Assembly: GCF_000724625.1 (NCBI RefSeq)
Contig: NZ_CP007139.1
Span: 2,232,001 to 2,296,000, forward strand
DNA: 64,000 nucleotides
Origin: Fimbriimonas ginsengisoli Gsoil 348
GTDB taxonomy: Bacteria > Armatimonadota > Fimbriimonadia > Fimbriimonadales > Fimbriimonadaceae
Direction: 5' to 3'
Shown here: piece after piece, positions 1-6,455 of the stretch
How positions within the stretch are numbered: position 1 is the first letter of the stretch
Layout of the letters: every line of letters begins with the position of its first letter
Translations under genes and position numbers: made by a program
Notes under the pieces: generated by a model
Databases searched by the model: none
What the model was told of the DNA's origin: nothing
The model's input: the letters and a program-made list of their open reading frames with translations, nothing else

Positions 1-405
1 AAGAAGGATTTCATCAAGGTCGTCAAGAACGAAATCCCCGAGCTGAATTACGCTACCGCCGCCTTCACGTCCGCCAAGGAGAGCGCGGGTCTCGGCCCGG
101 CATTGGATGAGGTTCTTCGAGCCCAAGAGGCTTACAACTTCCGGATTTCCACCGGTCAGTTGAACCGGCTGATTCAAGAAGCGGTCTTCTCTCGTCCCTA
201 TTCCAGTAAGGGCCGGGTGCTCAAGATCTACTACGCGACTCAGGTCTCTACCCGCCCTCCGACCTTCGTGCTGTTCTGCAACGACCCGGAGCTACTCCAC
301 TTCAGCTATCAGCGATACCTGCTGAACAAGATCCGTGAAGCCTTCCCCCTCGAAGGCACGCCGGTCCGTCTGACCGCCAAGAGCAGCCACAAGAAACCAG
401 AATAA
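1..405 (+). CDS. der: Ribosome-associated GTPase Der (EngA), C-terminal part
   Basis: Der is a GTPase with two G domains and a C-terminal KH-like domain that acts in 50S subunit maturation. The window opens inside the gene in frame 1. Visible are the end of the second G domain (FTSAKESAGLGPALDEV, where the SAKE/SAK-type base-contact motif is clear) and the whole KH-like domain. That domain has the family pattern ISTGQLNRLIQEA, a KIYYATQ strand, a PPTFVLFCND segment and a SYQRYLLNKIREAF helix. The last residues are a short basic tail (KSSHKKPE), as usual for Der. The 5' part lies outside the window, so start and promoter cannot be judged. A REP-like hairpin cluster follows directly after the TAA stop. 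Confidence 0.93.
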   Translation, partial: KKDFIKVVKNEIPELNYATAAFTSAKESAGLGPALDEVLRAQEAYNFRISTGQLNRLIQEAVFSRPYSSKGRVLKIYYATQVSTRPPTFVLFCNDPELLHFSYQRYLLNKIREAFPLEGTPVRLTAKSSHKKPE

Positions 406-406
406 G

Positions 407-499
407 GTAGCACGGGCGGCTCGCCCGTGGGTATTCATGGGCGGCCCGCCCATGCTGGCGAACGTCCGTTCGCCGGAGTGCCGGTCTGGAGACCGGCGG
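407..499. repeat. Cluster of four REP-like hairpins after der
   Basis: The cluster starts with the tetranucleotide GTAG at 407-410, the foot typical of REP sequences. Four perfect hairpins follow: CACGGGC/GCCCGTG, CATGGGC/GCCCATG, GGCGAAC/GTTCGCC and GCCGGTC/GACCGGC. The last has a TGGA (TCCA on the other strand) loop, like hairpins elsewhere in the window. The rest of the gap to 545 shows no gene. Confidence 0.7.
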
Positions 500-545
500 T
501 CATTGCCGAGGTGCGATGGAAAAACGCCCGACGGTGGAGAAAATA

Positions 546-764
546 TCACGCAACGGAAACGGTGCCTGCGACGCTAGATGGGAGGGGTATGGCGTACCCG
601 TGGCGTTGGAGGGCTTCTAGATGAAGTGCGATAGCTGTTGCCATTTCCGCTTTGACTTCATCGAGGGAGTCGCCCACCGCAATACAACCGGGAAGATCCG
701 GGACGTAGGCTCCCCAATTTAGCGCACCCTCCGGCCTTTCGTAAATGACGACGTATTGATGCAT
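546..764 (-). CDS. hicB: HicB-family antitoxin
   Basis: 72-aa antitoxin of a type II HicAB module; it should bind HicA and repress the pair. The N-terminal half has the HicB fold pattern: MHQYVVIYERPEG, then YVPDLPGCIAVGDSLDEVKAEMATAIALHLEALQRHG. The PDLPGC turn and the helix with regularly spaced Ala/Leu are diagnostic. No C-terminal ribbon-helix-helix or HTH domain is present, so this is the short form, and DNA binding may need another partner. It lies 42 nt downstream of hicA on the same strand, the classic hicA-hicB order. Confidence 0.85.
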   Translation of the reverse strand: MHQYVVIYERPEGALNWGAYVPDLPGCIAVGDSLDEVKAEMATAIALHLEALQRHGYAIPLPSSVAGTVSVA

Positions 765-806
765 GGCTTCTCTCCTAATAAGTTATAGACGCAATTCAGC
801 GATAGG

Positions 807-992
807 CTATTTCCAGCCAGCCTGTTTTTTGATGCTATTCAACGTTCCCGGTGGTATCTCTTTGTTGGGAGGTCCCGGAACCGTCACAATGCCCGGTTTC
901 GTTGGATGAACGAACTGCCGATGGCTTCCCGATTGGTGGTCAAGCACCCACCCCTCCTTTCTAAGTTTATCGAGCAGGTCTCGAACTTGCAT
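807..992 (-). CDS. hicA: HicA-family mRNA interferase toxin
   Basis: 61-aa toxin with a double-stranded RNA-binding-like fold; HicA proteins cleave mRNA when free of HicB. The sequence shows the family core: RDLLDKLRKEGW, then SGSHRQF with the presumed catalytic His at residue 24, then a basic C-terminus (GTLNSIKKQAGWK). Length matches the family (about 60 aa). The ATG start is 15 nt after the stop of mlaE on the same strand, so the module may be co-transcribed behind mlaE and the M48 peptidase gene rather than using only its own promoter. Confidence 0.87.
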   Translation of the reverse strand: MQVRDLLDKLRKEGWVLDHQSGSHRQFVHPTKPGIVTVPGPPNKEIPPGTLNSIKKQAGWK

Positions 993-1007
993 GGGGAACT
1001 CCCAAGG

Positions 1008-1790
1008 CTAGTACATCGCTCTCGCTAACAGGAAGTTGGCGATGTAAATGAGGACCATGCCGATGACGACGGTGTTGGTGGTGGCGCGACCTACGCCGAC
1101 GGCGCCTTCCTTGGTTCTCAGCCCCTGCTGGCAGGCGACGACGGCGACGATGAGGCCGAAACAGGGAGTTTTGATCATTCCCTTGACGAAATCTTCCGGC
1201 TTCACGAATTGCTGGACCGAATGGATAAAGGTGGCGTACGAGATCCGCTCCGTAATGGCCACCAGGAGGCCGCCCACCACGCCGGACCACATGCAGACCA
1301 TCGAGAGCACCGGCAGCATCAGGAGGCCCGCCAGAATGCGAGGGATGATCAAGTAGTTCGTGGGATGGACGCTCAGCATCTTGAGGGCGTCGATCTGCTC
1401 GGTTACCGCCATGCTGCCGATCTGGGCGGCCATCGCGGAGCCGCAACGCGCCGCCACCATGATTCCCGCAATCACCGGTCCGACCTCGCGGGTGACGGTC
1501 AGTCCTACCGTGGCTCCCACGAAATTCGTGGCGCCATACTGACCCAGGAACTGGGAAAGGTAGAGCGATAGAACCGCTCCGGAAAAGAACCCGGTCAAGG
1601 TGACGATCGGGACTGAGGCGACCCCAATGAACGCCATTTGGTTCATCGTCTCGCGAATCTCGAATGGGCGGCGGGGGGCTCGTCGAATCGCGTCGGCGAT
1701 GATCATGCCGCACTCCCCAACGAACGTCAGGAAGGAGACGATCGACTGGATCGGGCTAAGGGCGTAGGGGCGGTCGACGTTCGCGGCCAT
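1008..1790 (-). CDS. mlaE: MlaE-type lipid ABC transporter permease
   Basis: 260-aa integral inner-membrane permease of the Mla/Mce/TGD family, which moves phospholipids between the inner and outer membrane of diderm cells. The MlaE signature is clear: FFSGAVLSLYLSQFLGQYGA, TREVGPVIAGIMVAARCGSAMAAQIGSM, then ALKMLSVHPTNYLIIPRILA. Five to six hydrophobic helices follow the family pattern, ending in a hydrophobic C-terminal helix. The ATPase (MlaF) and MCE-domain protein (MlaD) are not in the window. It sits 24 nt downstream of the M48 peptidase gene and upstream of hicA, all on the minus strand. Confidence 0.9.
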   Translation of the reverse strand: MAANVDRPYALSPIQSIVSFLTFVGECGMIIADAIRRAPRRPFEIRETMNQMAFIGVASVPIVTLTGFFSGAVLSLYLSQFLGQYGATNFVGATVGLTVTREVGPVIAGIMVAARCGSAMAAQIGSMAVTEQIDALKMLSVHPTNYLIIPRILAGLLMLPVLSMVCMWSGVVGGLLVAITERISYATFIHSVQQFVKPEDFVKGMIKTPCFGLIVAVVACQQGLRTKEGAVGVGRATTNTVVIGMVLIYIANFLLARAMY

Positions 1791-1814
1791 TGGCGGAGGT
1801 CTCAGGCTAAGACC

Positions 1815-3029
1815 TTACCGTACTTCCCACACCCGGTAGCCGATCTTGAAGAGGGCGCCTCGGATTCGGGTCAGCGTCGCCTTCTGCAACTCGTCCATCG
1901 AGGTCTTGGCGGCGGCCGCATCGTCTTGCGTTAGCGCCAGAAGCTCCTGCCTCCGGCCCAAGATATTTCCATCGTCGCCGGATCGCACCTCGTACATCTC
2001 GGGAACCGAGTCGAAGAAATTGTTCAGTCGCCGCACGGCCGCGTCGGCCCGGGTGAGAGCATCGTTACCGGCAAACGAAACAAGCGGTTTGCCGCCGAAC
2101 GAAACCGCCACGGTACCGTCGTCGGCGGGCTTGGCTTCGGCCCGGAAGCTGCTGGCGACCCGGCTTCGCCGAATCGGAACGTTCGCCGCCTTCATGTATC
2201 TGAGCAGCGATTCGGCCCGTTCGCGCCCAGGAGGGTGAGTTTGGAAGATTCCCAGGTGCGCGTAACGAGGGTCGCCGACCTCCTTCATGGCGAGACGTTC
2301 CATGAAAGTGAGAATTCCCGTCGGATCGTACTTGCTCTTGAGCATGTACTGGAAGCCGCCGTAGTCGGCCGCTTCCTCCGCCCTCACGCTCCAGCCGCTC
2401 GTATAAGCCTGCGAGAGCAAGCTGGCGCCGGAGAGAACGCCGGGAAGCGCCTCCGTTCCTTTCGCGAGCACCATCGCGATGATCAGCGGGATCTCGATCT
2501 TTTGCATCTTCGCCTGCTCGGATTGGAGCGTGGCGACATGCCGGAAGGCTGCGTGGGCGATTTCGTGGGAGAGAACGCCCGCAAGCTCGTCGTCGCTTTC
2601 GGCGAAGTCGATCAGGCCGCGGTAGACGTAGATGAAGCCGCCGGGGAGGGAGAAGGCGTTAACTTCCTCCGGATGCTCCTTGTCTTCGACGATCTTGAAC
2701 ACGTAGTCGAACGTGTTCATGCGCTTGTCGCCCCACAGAGCATCGGCGTGGGTGATATTCGCAACGTCGGCAAGCTCGCGCCCGATCTTTTCGATCCGAG
2801 CGTTCAGATCCTTGTCCGGAACGACTTTCAGATCTTTTTCGACTTCGATGACGTACTTCGCGCCGACCTCGCGATCCCGCTTGATGTCGTCGCGATGTTT
2901 CTGCTCCTGCTTGTCGATCGGCTGCTGAGTCTCGACTTCTCGCCAGGCATTTGCCACGAGCCGCTCGACCGGGCTGGCCGGGATTGGCCGGGGCCGAATC
3001 AGCGTCATCGCAAGAAGTGCGGGGATCAT
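1815..3029 (-). CDS. M48-family zinc metallopeptidase
   Basis: 404-aa peptidase related to BepA/YfgC and Oma1-type M48 enzymes, which degrade misassembled envelope proteins. The zinc motif HEIAH is at residues 155-159, with the downstream glutamate ligand in RAEEAAD (about 219-220). The segment NAFSLPGGFIYVYRGLI before the motif is the usual M48 lead-in. A hydrophobic stretch at about 180-200 could be membrane associated. The N-terminus is only weakly signal-like. The roughly 120 C-terminal residues (SFRAEAKPADDGT onward) form a domain I do not recognise. Its place ahead of mlaE fits a role in envelope upkeep. Confidence 0.85.
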   Translation of the reverse strand: MIPALLAMTLIRPRPIPASPVERLVANAWREVETQQPIDKQEQKHRDDIKRDREVGAKYVIEVEKDLKVVPDKDLNARIEKIGRELADVANITHADALWGDKRMNTFDYVFKIVEDKEHPEEVNAFSLPGGFIYVYRGLIDFAESDDELAGVLSHEIAHAAFRHVATLQSEQAKMQKIEIPLIIAMVLAKGTEALPGVLSGASLLSQAYTSGWSVRAEEAADYGGFQYMLKSKYDPTGILTFMERLAMKEVGDPRYAHLGIFQTHPPGRERAESLLRYMKAANVPIRRSRVASSFRAEAKPADDGTVAVSFGGKPLVSFAGNDALTRADAAVRRLNNFFDSVPEMYEVRSGDDGNILGRRQELLALTQDDAAAAKTSMDELQKATLTRIRGALFKIGYRVWEVR

Positions 3030-3091
3030 GGTTACTCCGACGTTTGAGACAGGTATCGGTATTCAGAATACCGTCTGGAAGTTAGACGTCC

Positions 3092-4771
3092 TCACTTTGC
3101 CGAATCGTCCCAAACGATCATCGGCTTTAAGATTTCGCCCCTCTTCATCCTCCCATACGCCCTTGGCAGCTCGTCCATTCCGATGAACTCGCTGACGACC
3201 TGCTCGGCTTTGAGTTTTCCATCGCGTATCGCCTCGGCCGCCTCCCGAGTGTCCTCCGGCCCGCACGAGTACGAGTGTCTGATCGTAATGTCCCGGAAAT
3301 AAGCCTCCTGCGGAACCGCCAATGCCTCCCCTGGTCCAAGCGGAGCGAACATGACGATCGTCGCCCCCGGATTGGCGATTCGCATCGCAAAGTCGAACGC
3401 GGCTTGGCTGCCGGGACAGACGAAGATTACGTCCGCCGGTTCGGCGTCGTCCGGTAGTCGAGCGTCAATACCTTGCCTCGTTGCCCACTCGATCCGTCCT
3501 GGGCTAAGGTCGTATCCCACGGAGCCAGGCAAAAGCAGACAATGCATCAGCCCCATCACCCCAAGCCCAATCACCGCCGCCGTGGCACGGGCTTCCAGCC
3601 CGTGTGTATCACGACCGTCCCGGGCGTGCTCCCCCCTGCCCGCTCCCCCGCGCCAGCGGTGCACCGTCTCGCCGACGAACTGATAGTTCAGCAGCCCTGC
3701 CTTGGCGGGATTATAAAGGACGTAGTCGAGGGCGTGTTGGTAATCCTCGGCATCGCGAATTAAGTGGTCGTACGATTCCGATTGCCATACATCCCCAGTG
3801 CGTCCAAGAAGCTTGTTCACTTGCCTCGCAGTAAATGACTTCCAGGAGTGAAGTATCTCCGCCAACTCGTACCCCGGCAAAGGCTCGACGATCGCATGAA
3901 CGTGGTTCGGCATCACGCACCAGGCGTAAAGGCGGTACCGTTCGCCATCGAAGTGTTTCAGCCCCTCTTGGACCAAGCCGGCTGCTCGGTGGTCACGTAG
4001 GATGGAGGATCCGTGCCCTTCGTTAAGATAACTTTGCACTCGCTCCGCATGGAGGTGCTTTCGATTCCAGAGTTCCCGTTCGGTGAGGCGATCTGCCATG
4101 GCTGCGAGGCGTTCGCGTTCCAACCTCCACTCCTCGCGGACATGCCGTGGTACTGCGTCGGCCAACCGGAACGTGACGGAGTATGTCGCTCCCGGCCTTG
4201 TCCAGTGAGGAAGGTTGGCGCCTTGCCGAACTACCAACTCGTCCGCGGCTTGGGTGCTCGGCGCTACTTTGTCCACGCCCGGGACGGTCGTGATACCCAT
4301 TGGCTGGAAGCCAGTGCCACGGCGGATGCTCTTCACCACGCAGGCTAACGGCTCGATGAGGGCGGCGTCGACGGGTCGGAGGTCGTCGGTGCGGAGGGTG
4401 TCGGTTAGGTTTTCCGCATCCACTGCGAAGAAATCGGCCATGCCACCCGGGGCAAGCTTGGTTCGCTTCCAGTGGGGGCAATGGACGTACAGGCCCTGTC
4501 GGCAGAGCTCGCATTGCAGGCAGGGGGCGTGGTGGTGAGGAAACACCCGCGAACCGACCGGAAACCGCTCGTCTTGCGATTCAATGACCACCCCCGACAC
4601 CTCGTGCCCCAGAACGTGCGGCACCTTGCGGTCCATGTACCACGACATGAGCTCGCCGGAGCAGAGGCCGCATGCCTCCGTTCGAACGAGGAGGCCCCCT
4701 TCAGGGCAGGAGGGGATCGCCTCGTCCACGATTGCGACCTCGCCATTCCCGATGTATCTGGCAACCTTCAT
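3092..4771 (-). CDS. Zinc MDR dehydrogenase with an in-frame RAYT transposase insert
   Basis: One open frame of 559 codons encodes three parts. Residues 1 to about 151 are the catalytic domain of a zinc-type medium-chain dehydrogenase: C34/C37, GHE at 55-57, and the structural zinc cysteines C84, C87, C90 and C98. Residues about 152-398 are a REP-associated tyrosine transposase (Y1/HUH family): HxH at H290/H292 in MPNHVHAIVE, VWQSESYDHLIRD, and the Tyr helix YVLYNPAKAGL (Y350). From about 399 the dehydrogenase resumes with the Rossmann strand VIGLGVMG and continues to the stop. The host alone would be about 312 aa, slightly short for the family, as if 8-10 linker residues were lost. The ATG overlaps the upstream dehydrogenase gene by 4 nt. 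Seen: continuous frame and flanking inverted repeats. Inferred: a RAYT element landed in frame between the two domains. Whether the enzyme still works cannot be told. Confidence 0.85.
   Translation of the reverse strand: MKVARYIGNGEVAIVDEAIPSCPEGGLLVRTEACGLCSGELMSWYMDRKVPHVLGHEVSGVVIESQDERFPVGSRVFPHHHAPCLQCELCRQGLYVHCPHWKRTKLAPGGMADFFAVDAENLTDTLRTDDLRPVDAALIEPLACVVKSIRRGTGFQPMGITTVPGVDKVAPSTQAADELVVRQGANLPHWTRPGATYSVTFRLADAVPRHVREEWRLERERLAAMADRLTERELWNRKHLHAERVQSYLNEGHGSSILRDHRAAGLVQEGLKHFDGERYRLYAWCVMPNHVHAIVEPLPGYELAEILHSWKSFTARQVNKLLGRTGDVWQSESYDHLIRDAEDYQHALDYVLYNPAKAGLLNYQFVGETVHRWRGGAGRGEHARDGRDTHGLEARATAAVIGLGVMGLMHCLLLPGSVGYDLSPGRIEWATRQGIDARLPDDAEPADVIFVCPGSQAAFDFAMRIANPGATIVMFAPLGPGEALAVPQEAYFRDITIRHSYSCGPEDTREAAEAIRDGKLKAEQVVSEFIGMDELPRAYGRMKRGEILKPMIVWDDSAK
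3580..4322 (-). mobile_element. REP-RAYT element bounded by 49-bp inverted repeats
   Basis: The ends at 3580-3628 and 4274-4322 are inverted copies of one 49-bp sequence, differing at about four positions. Both have a GTGG foot, then a hairpin (CACGGGC/GCCCGTG or the partly decayed CACTGGC form) with a TTCCA loop, then GTATCACGACCGTCCCGGGC. They belong to the same family as solitary REPs at 19346, 35660 and 41804. Between them lies the HUH/Y1 transposase frame on the minus strand. The ends are translated as TGFQPMGITTVPGV and HARDGRDTHGLEARATA. RAYTs are known to be flanked by REPs that they recognise. Translation of the whole unit inside a host enzyme is the odd part. Confidence 0.85.
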
Positions 4772-5781
4772 GAACGCCTAAGGCCCGGAACTTGCGGTTT
4801 GAACACGTACTTCAACCCGGCGCCGTTCTGCAGATCCTCGAACACCTGCTTTCCTTCCTCTAAGAACCGTTCCCCCGAGATGATCCCGCTCAGGTCGAGG
4901 AGCGGGTTTAGGAGCCATTCTCGCGCTTGACGCACCGCTTTCGTTCCGAAGTGGAACGGACTCAGAATCGTGATCTGGTCGTAGTGGACCTTCTTGGTGT
5001 CGAAACTGGCCCGGGTGCCGCCGGGGCAGCCACCGAACAGCATCAGCGTCCCGCCCCGGCGGACGTAATCGATACTTTTCTCCCACACCTCGACCTGGCC
5101 GGTGCACTCGATGACGATGTCGTACGAACCCGGAATCGCGTCCACCTTGCAGGTCTGAGCCCCTAGCTTCTTCCCTTCGGCCAGTCGGGCGTCGTTTCGC
5201 CCCGCCAAAGTGATTTCGCGAGCGCCGGACAACCGCAAGGCGCCCACGAACATAAGCCCGATCGCGCCGGGGCCGATCACAAGCACCCGGCTATCTTCGC
5301 GTACTTTTAATAGCTCGACACCTTGGGCGACGCAAGAGAGAGGCTCGAGAAGGCACGCCTTCTCGAAGCTGATCGAATCCGGCTTTGGAAAAAGGTTGAG
5401 CTGGGCAATCCGCGCCGGAACCAGCAAATACTCGGCGTACGAGCCGAGCACCTTGGTGCTCATGATGCTCTCGCATAGGTTTTCCTGGTCGCGTTGGCAC
5501 CAATAGCATTCCTGGCATGGCGCCGAGTGGACTCCCATTACCGGATCGCCGACGGCGAACGAAGCCCCCTCGCCGACCGCCGCGACGATTCCGCTGTATT
5601 CGTGGCCAAGCACGCCCGGCATCGGAATCTGGGGATGCCCCCGTAGAAATGCCTTCAGGTCGGTTCCGCAGGTTGTGGCGGCTTCGACTTTCACCAGCAC
5701 TTCGCCGGGACCCGGATGTGGAATCTCGATTTGTTGGAGCGACATCCGCCCCGGCTCTTCCAGGACGAGGGCTCGCATGGT
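4768..5781 (-). CDS. Zinc-dependent MDR alcohol/polyol dehydrogenase
   Basis: About 337-aa member of the medium-chain dehydrogenase family, like sorbitol or threonine dehydrogenases; it would oxidise a polyol or similar alcohol with NAD(P). Visible: the catalytic zinc pocket (TTCGTD, GHEYSG), the structural zinc loop CQECYWCQRDQENLC, the Rossmann motif VIGPGAIGL, and the VIECTG strand. The ATG at 5781 gives the usual N-terminus MRALVLEEPG. The frame is open to 5865, but that extra stretch is basic and not family-like. It overlaps the next dehydrogenase gene by 4 nt, so the two are probably co-expressed. The SRPBCC gene starts divergently at 5915. The substrate cannot be inferred. Confidence 0.86.
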   Translation of the reverse strand, partial: TMRALVLEEPGRMSLQQIEIPHPGPGEVLVKVEAATTCGTDLKAFLRGHPQIPMPGVLGHEYSGIVAAVGEGASFAVGDPVMGVHSAPCQECYWCQRDQENLCESIMSTKVLGSYAEYLLVPARIAQLNLFPKPDSISFEKACLLEPLSCVAQGVELLKVREDSRVLVIGPGAIGLMFVGALRLSGAREITLAGRNDARLAEGKKLGAQTCKVDAIPGSYDIVIECTGQVEVWEKSIDYVRRGGTLMLFGGCPGGTRASFDTKKVHYDQITILSPFHFGTKAVRQAREWLLNPLLDLSGIISGERFLEEGKQVFEDLQNGAGLKYVFKPQVPGLRRS

Positions 5782-5914
5782 GCCGGTCGGCGGCGTCGAA
5801 AGGGCTTCCTCTAGTTTCTCCAAGTTCAACGGTTGTCTACGCGCCGCACGCCGACGTTGGCGCACCGGTAGACTGCTCCCTAGCTTAAAGCGCTACGATT
5901 TTGACCGAACCGAT

Positions 5915-6355
5915 ATGCCGACCGTCGAAACCACCGTTTGGATCAACGCCCCGCTCGCCAAAGTTTATGCGATTGCGAAGAATAGCGAGGCATATCCCGA
6001 ATATATGAAAGACGTGAAATCGGTGACTCCCGTCGAGCGCGACGAGACCCGATTCGTCGCCGATTGGGTCGGCATCGTCCCTACTTTCGGGCTCAAGGTC
6101 CGGTGGCGGCAGGAAGAGATTTGGGACGATACGACCCATTCCTCCCGTTTCCGGCAGATCGAGGGAGACTACGATCAGCTCGAGGGAACCTGGTCGTTCC
6201 GCGAGGAGAACGGCGGCACCCGCTTCGATCAGCACCTCGACTACGAGTACAACGTTCCAACGCTGGGCCCGCTCGTCAAGAAGGTCATCCTCTCGGTCGT
6301 TCAGAAGAACCTGGAGAACATCAACGAAGCGTTCCGCCTGAAAGCGGAAGCGTAA
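5915..6355 (+). CDS. SRPBCC-family (START/polyketide cyclase-like) protein
   Basis: About 146-aa soluble protein with the helix-grip fold pattern of the coenzyme Q-binding and polyketide cyclase group. It begins TVETTVWINAPLAKVYAIAKNSEAYPEYMKDVKSVTPVE, the usual first strand and helix pair, and ends with an amphipathic helix (LSVVQKNLENINEAFRLKAEA). These proteins bind hydrophobic ligands, but no specific one is indicated. The ATG at 5915 is chosen because homology-like sequence begins there; the open frame further upstream is compositionally unlike a protein. Divergent from the dehydrogenase pair and followed by a short hairpin region (about 6372-6410) before the GH31 gene. Confidence 0.75.
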   Translation: MPTVETTVWINAPLAKVYAIAKNSEAYPEYMKDVKSVTPVERDETRFVADWVGIVPTFGLKVRWRQEEIWDDTTHSSRFRQIEGDYDQLEGTWSFREENGGTRFDQHLDYEYNVPTLGPLVKKVILSVVQKNLENINEAFRLKAEA

Positions 6356-6455
6356 CGCGCGAAGCGCTTTGGAGTGCGCGAGCTTGCTCGCGCTTTTTCT
6401 CGCGCGGGGCGCGCAGGTCACGTCCCGCGCACATCGGCCAAAATGAGGGCGGCCC

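Noticed and set aside
4023-4514. Second gene on the minus strand within the RAYT/dehydrogenase region
   Set aside because: Out-of-frame shadow of the 559-codon frame, rich in Arg and Pro without domains.
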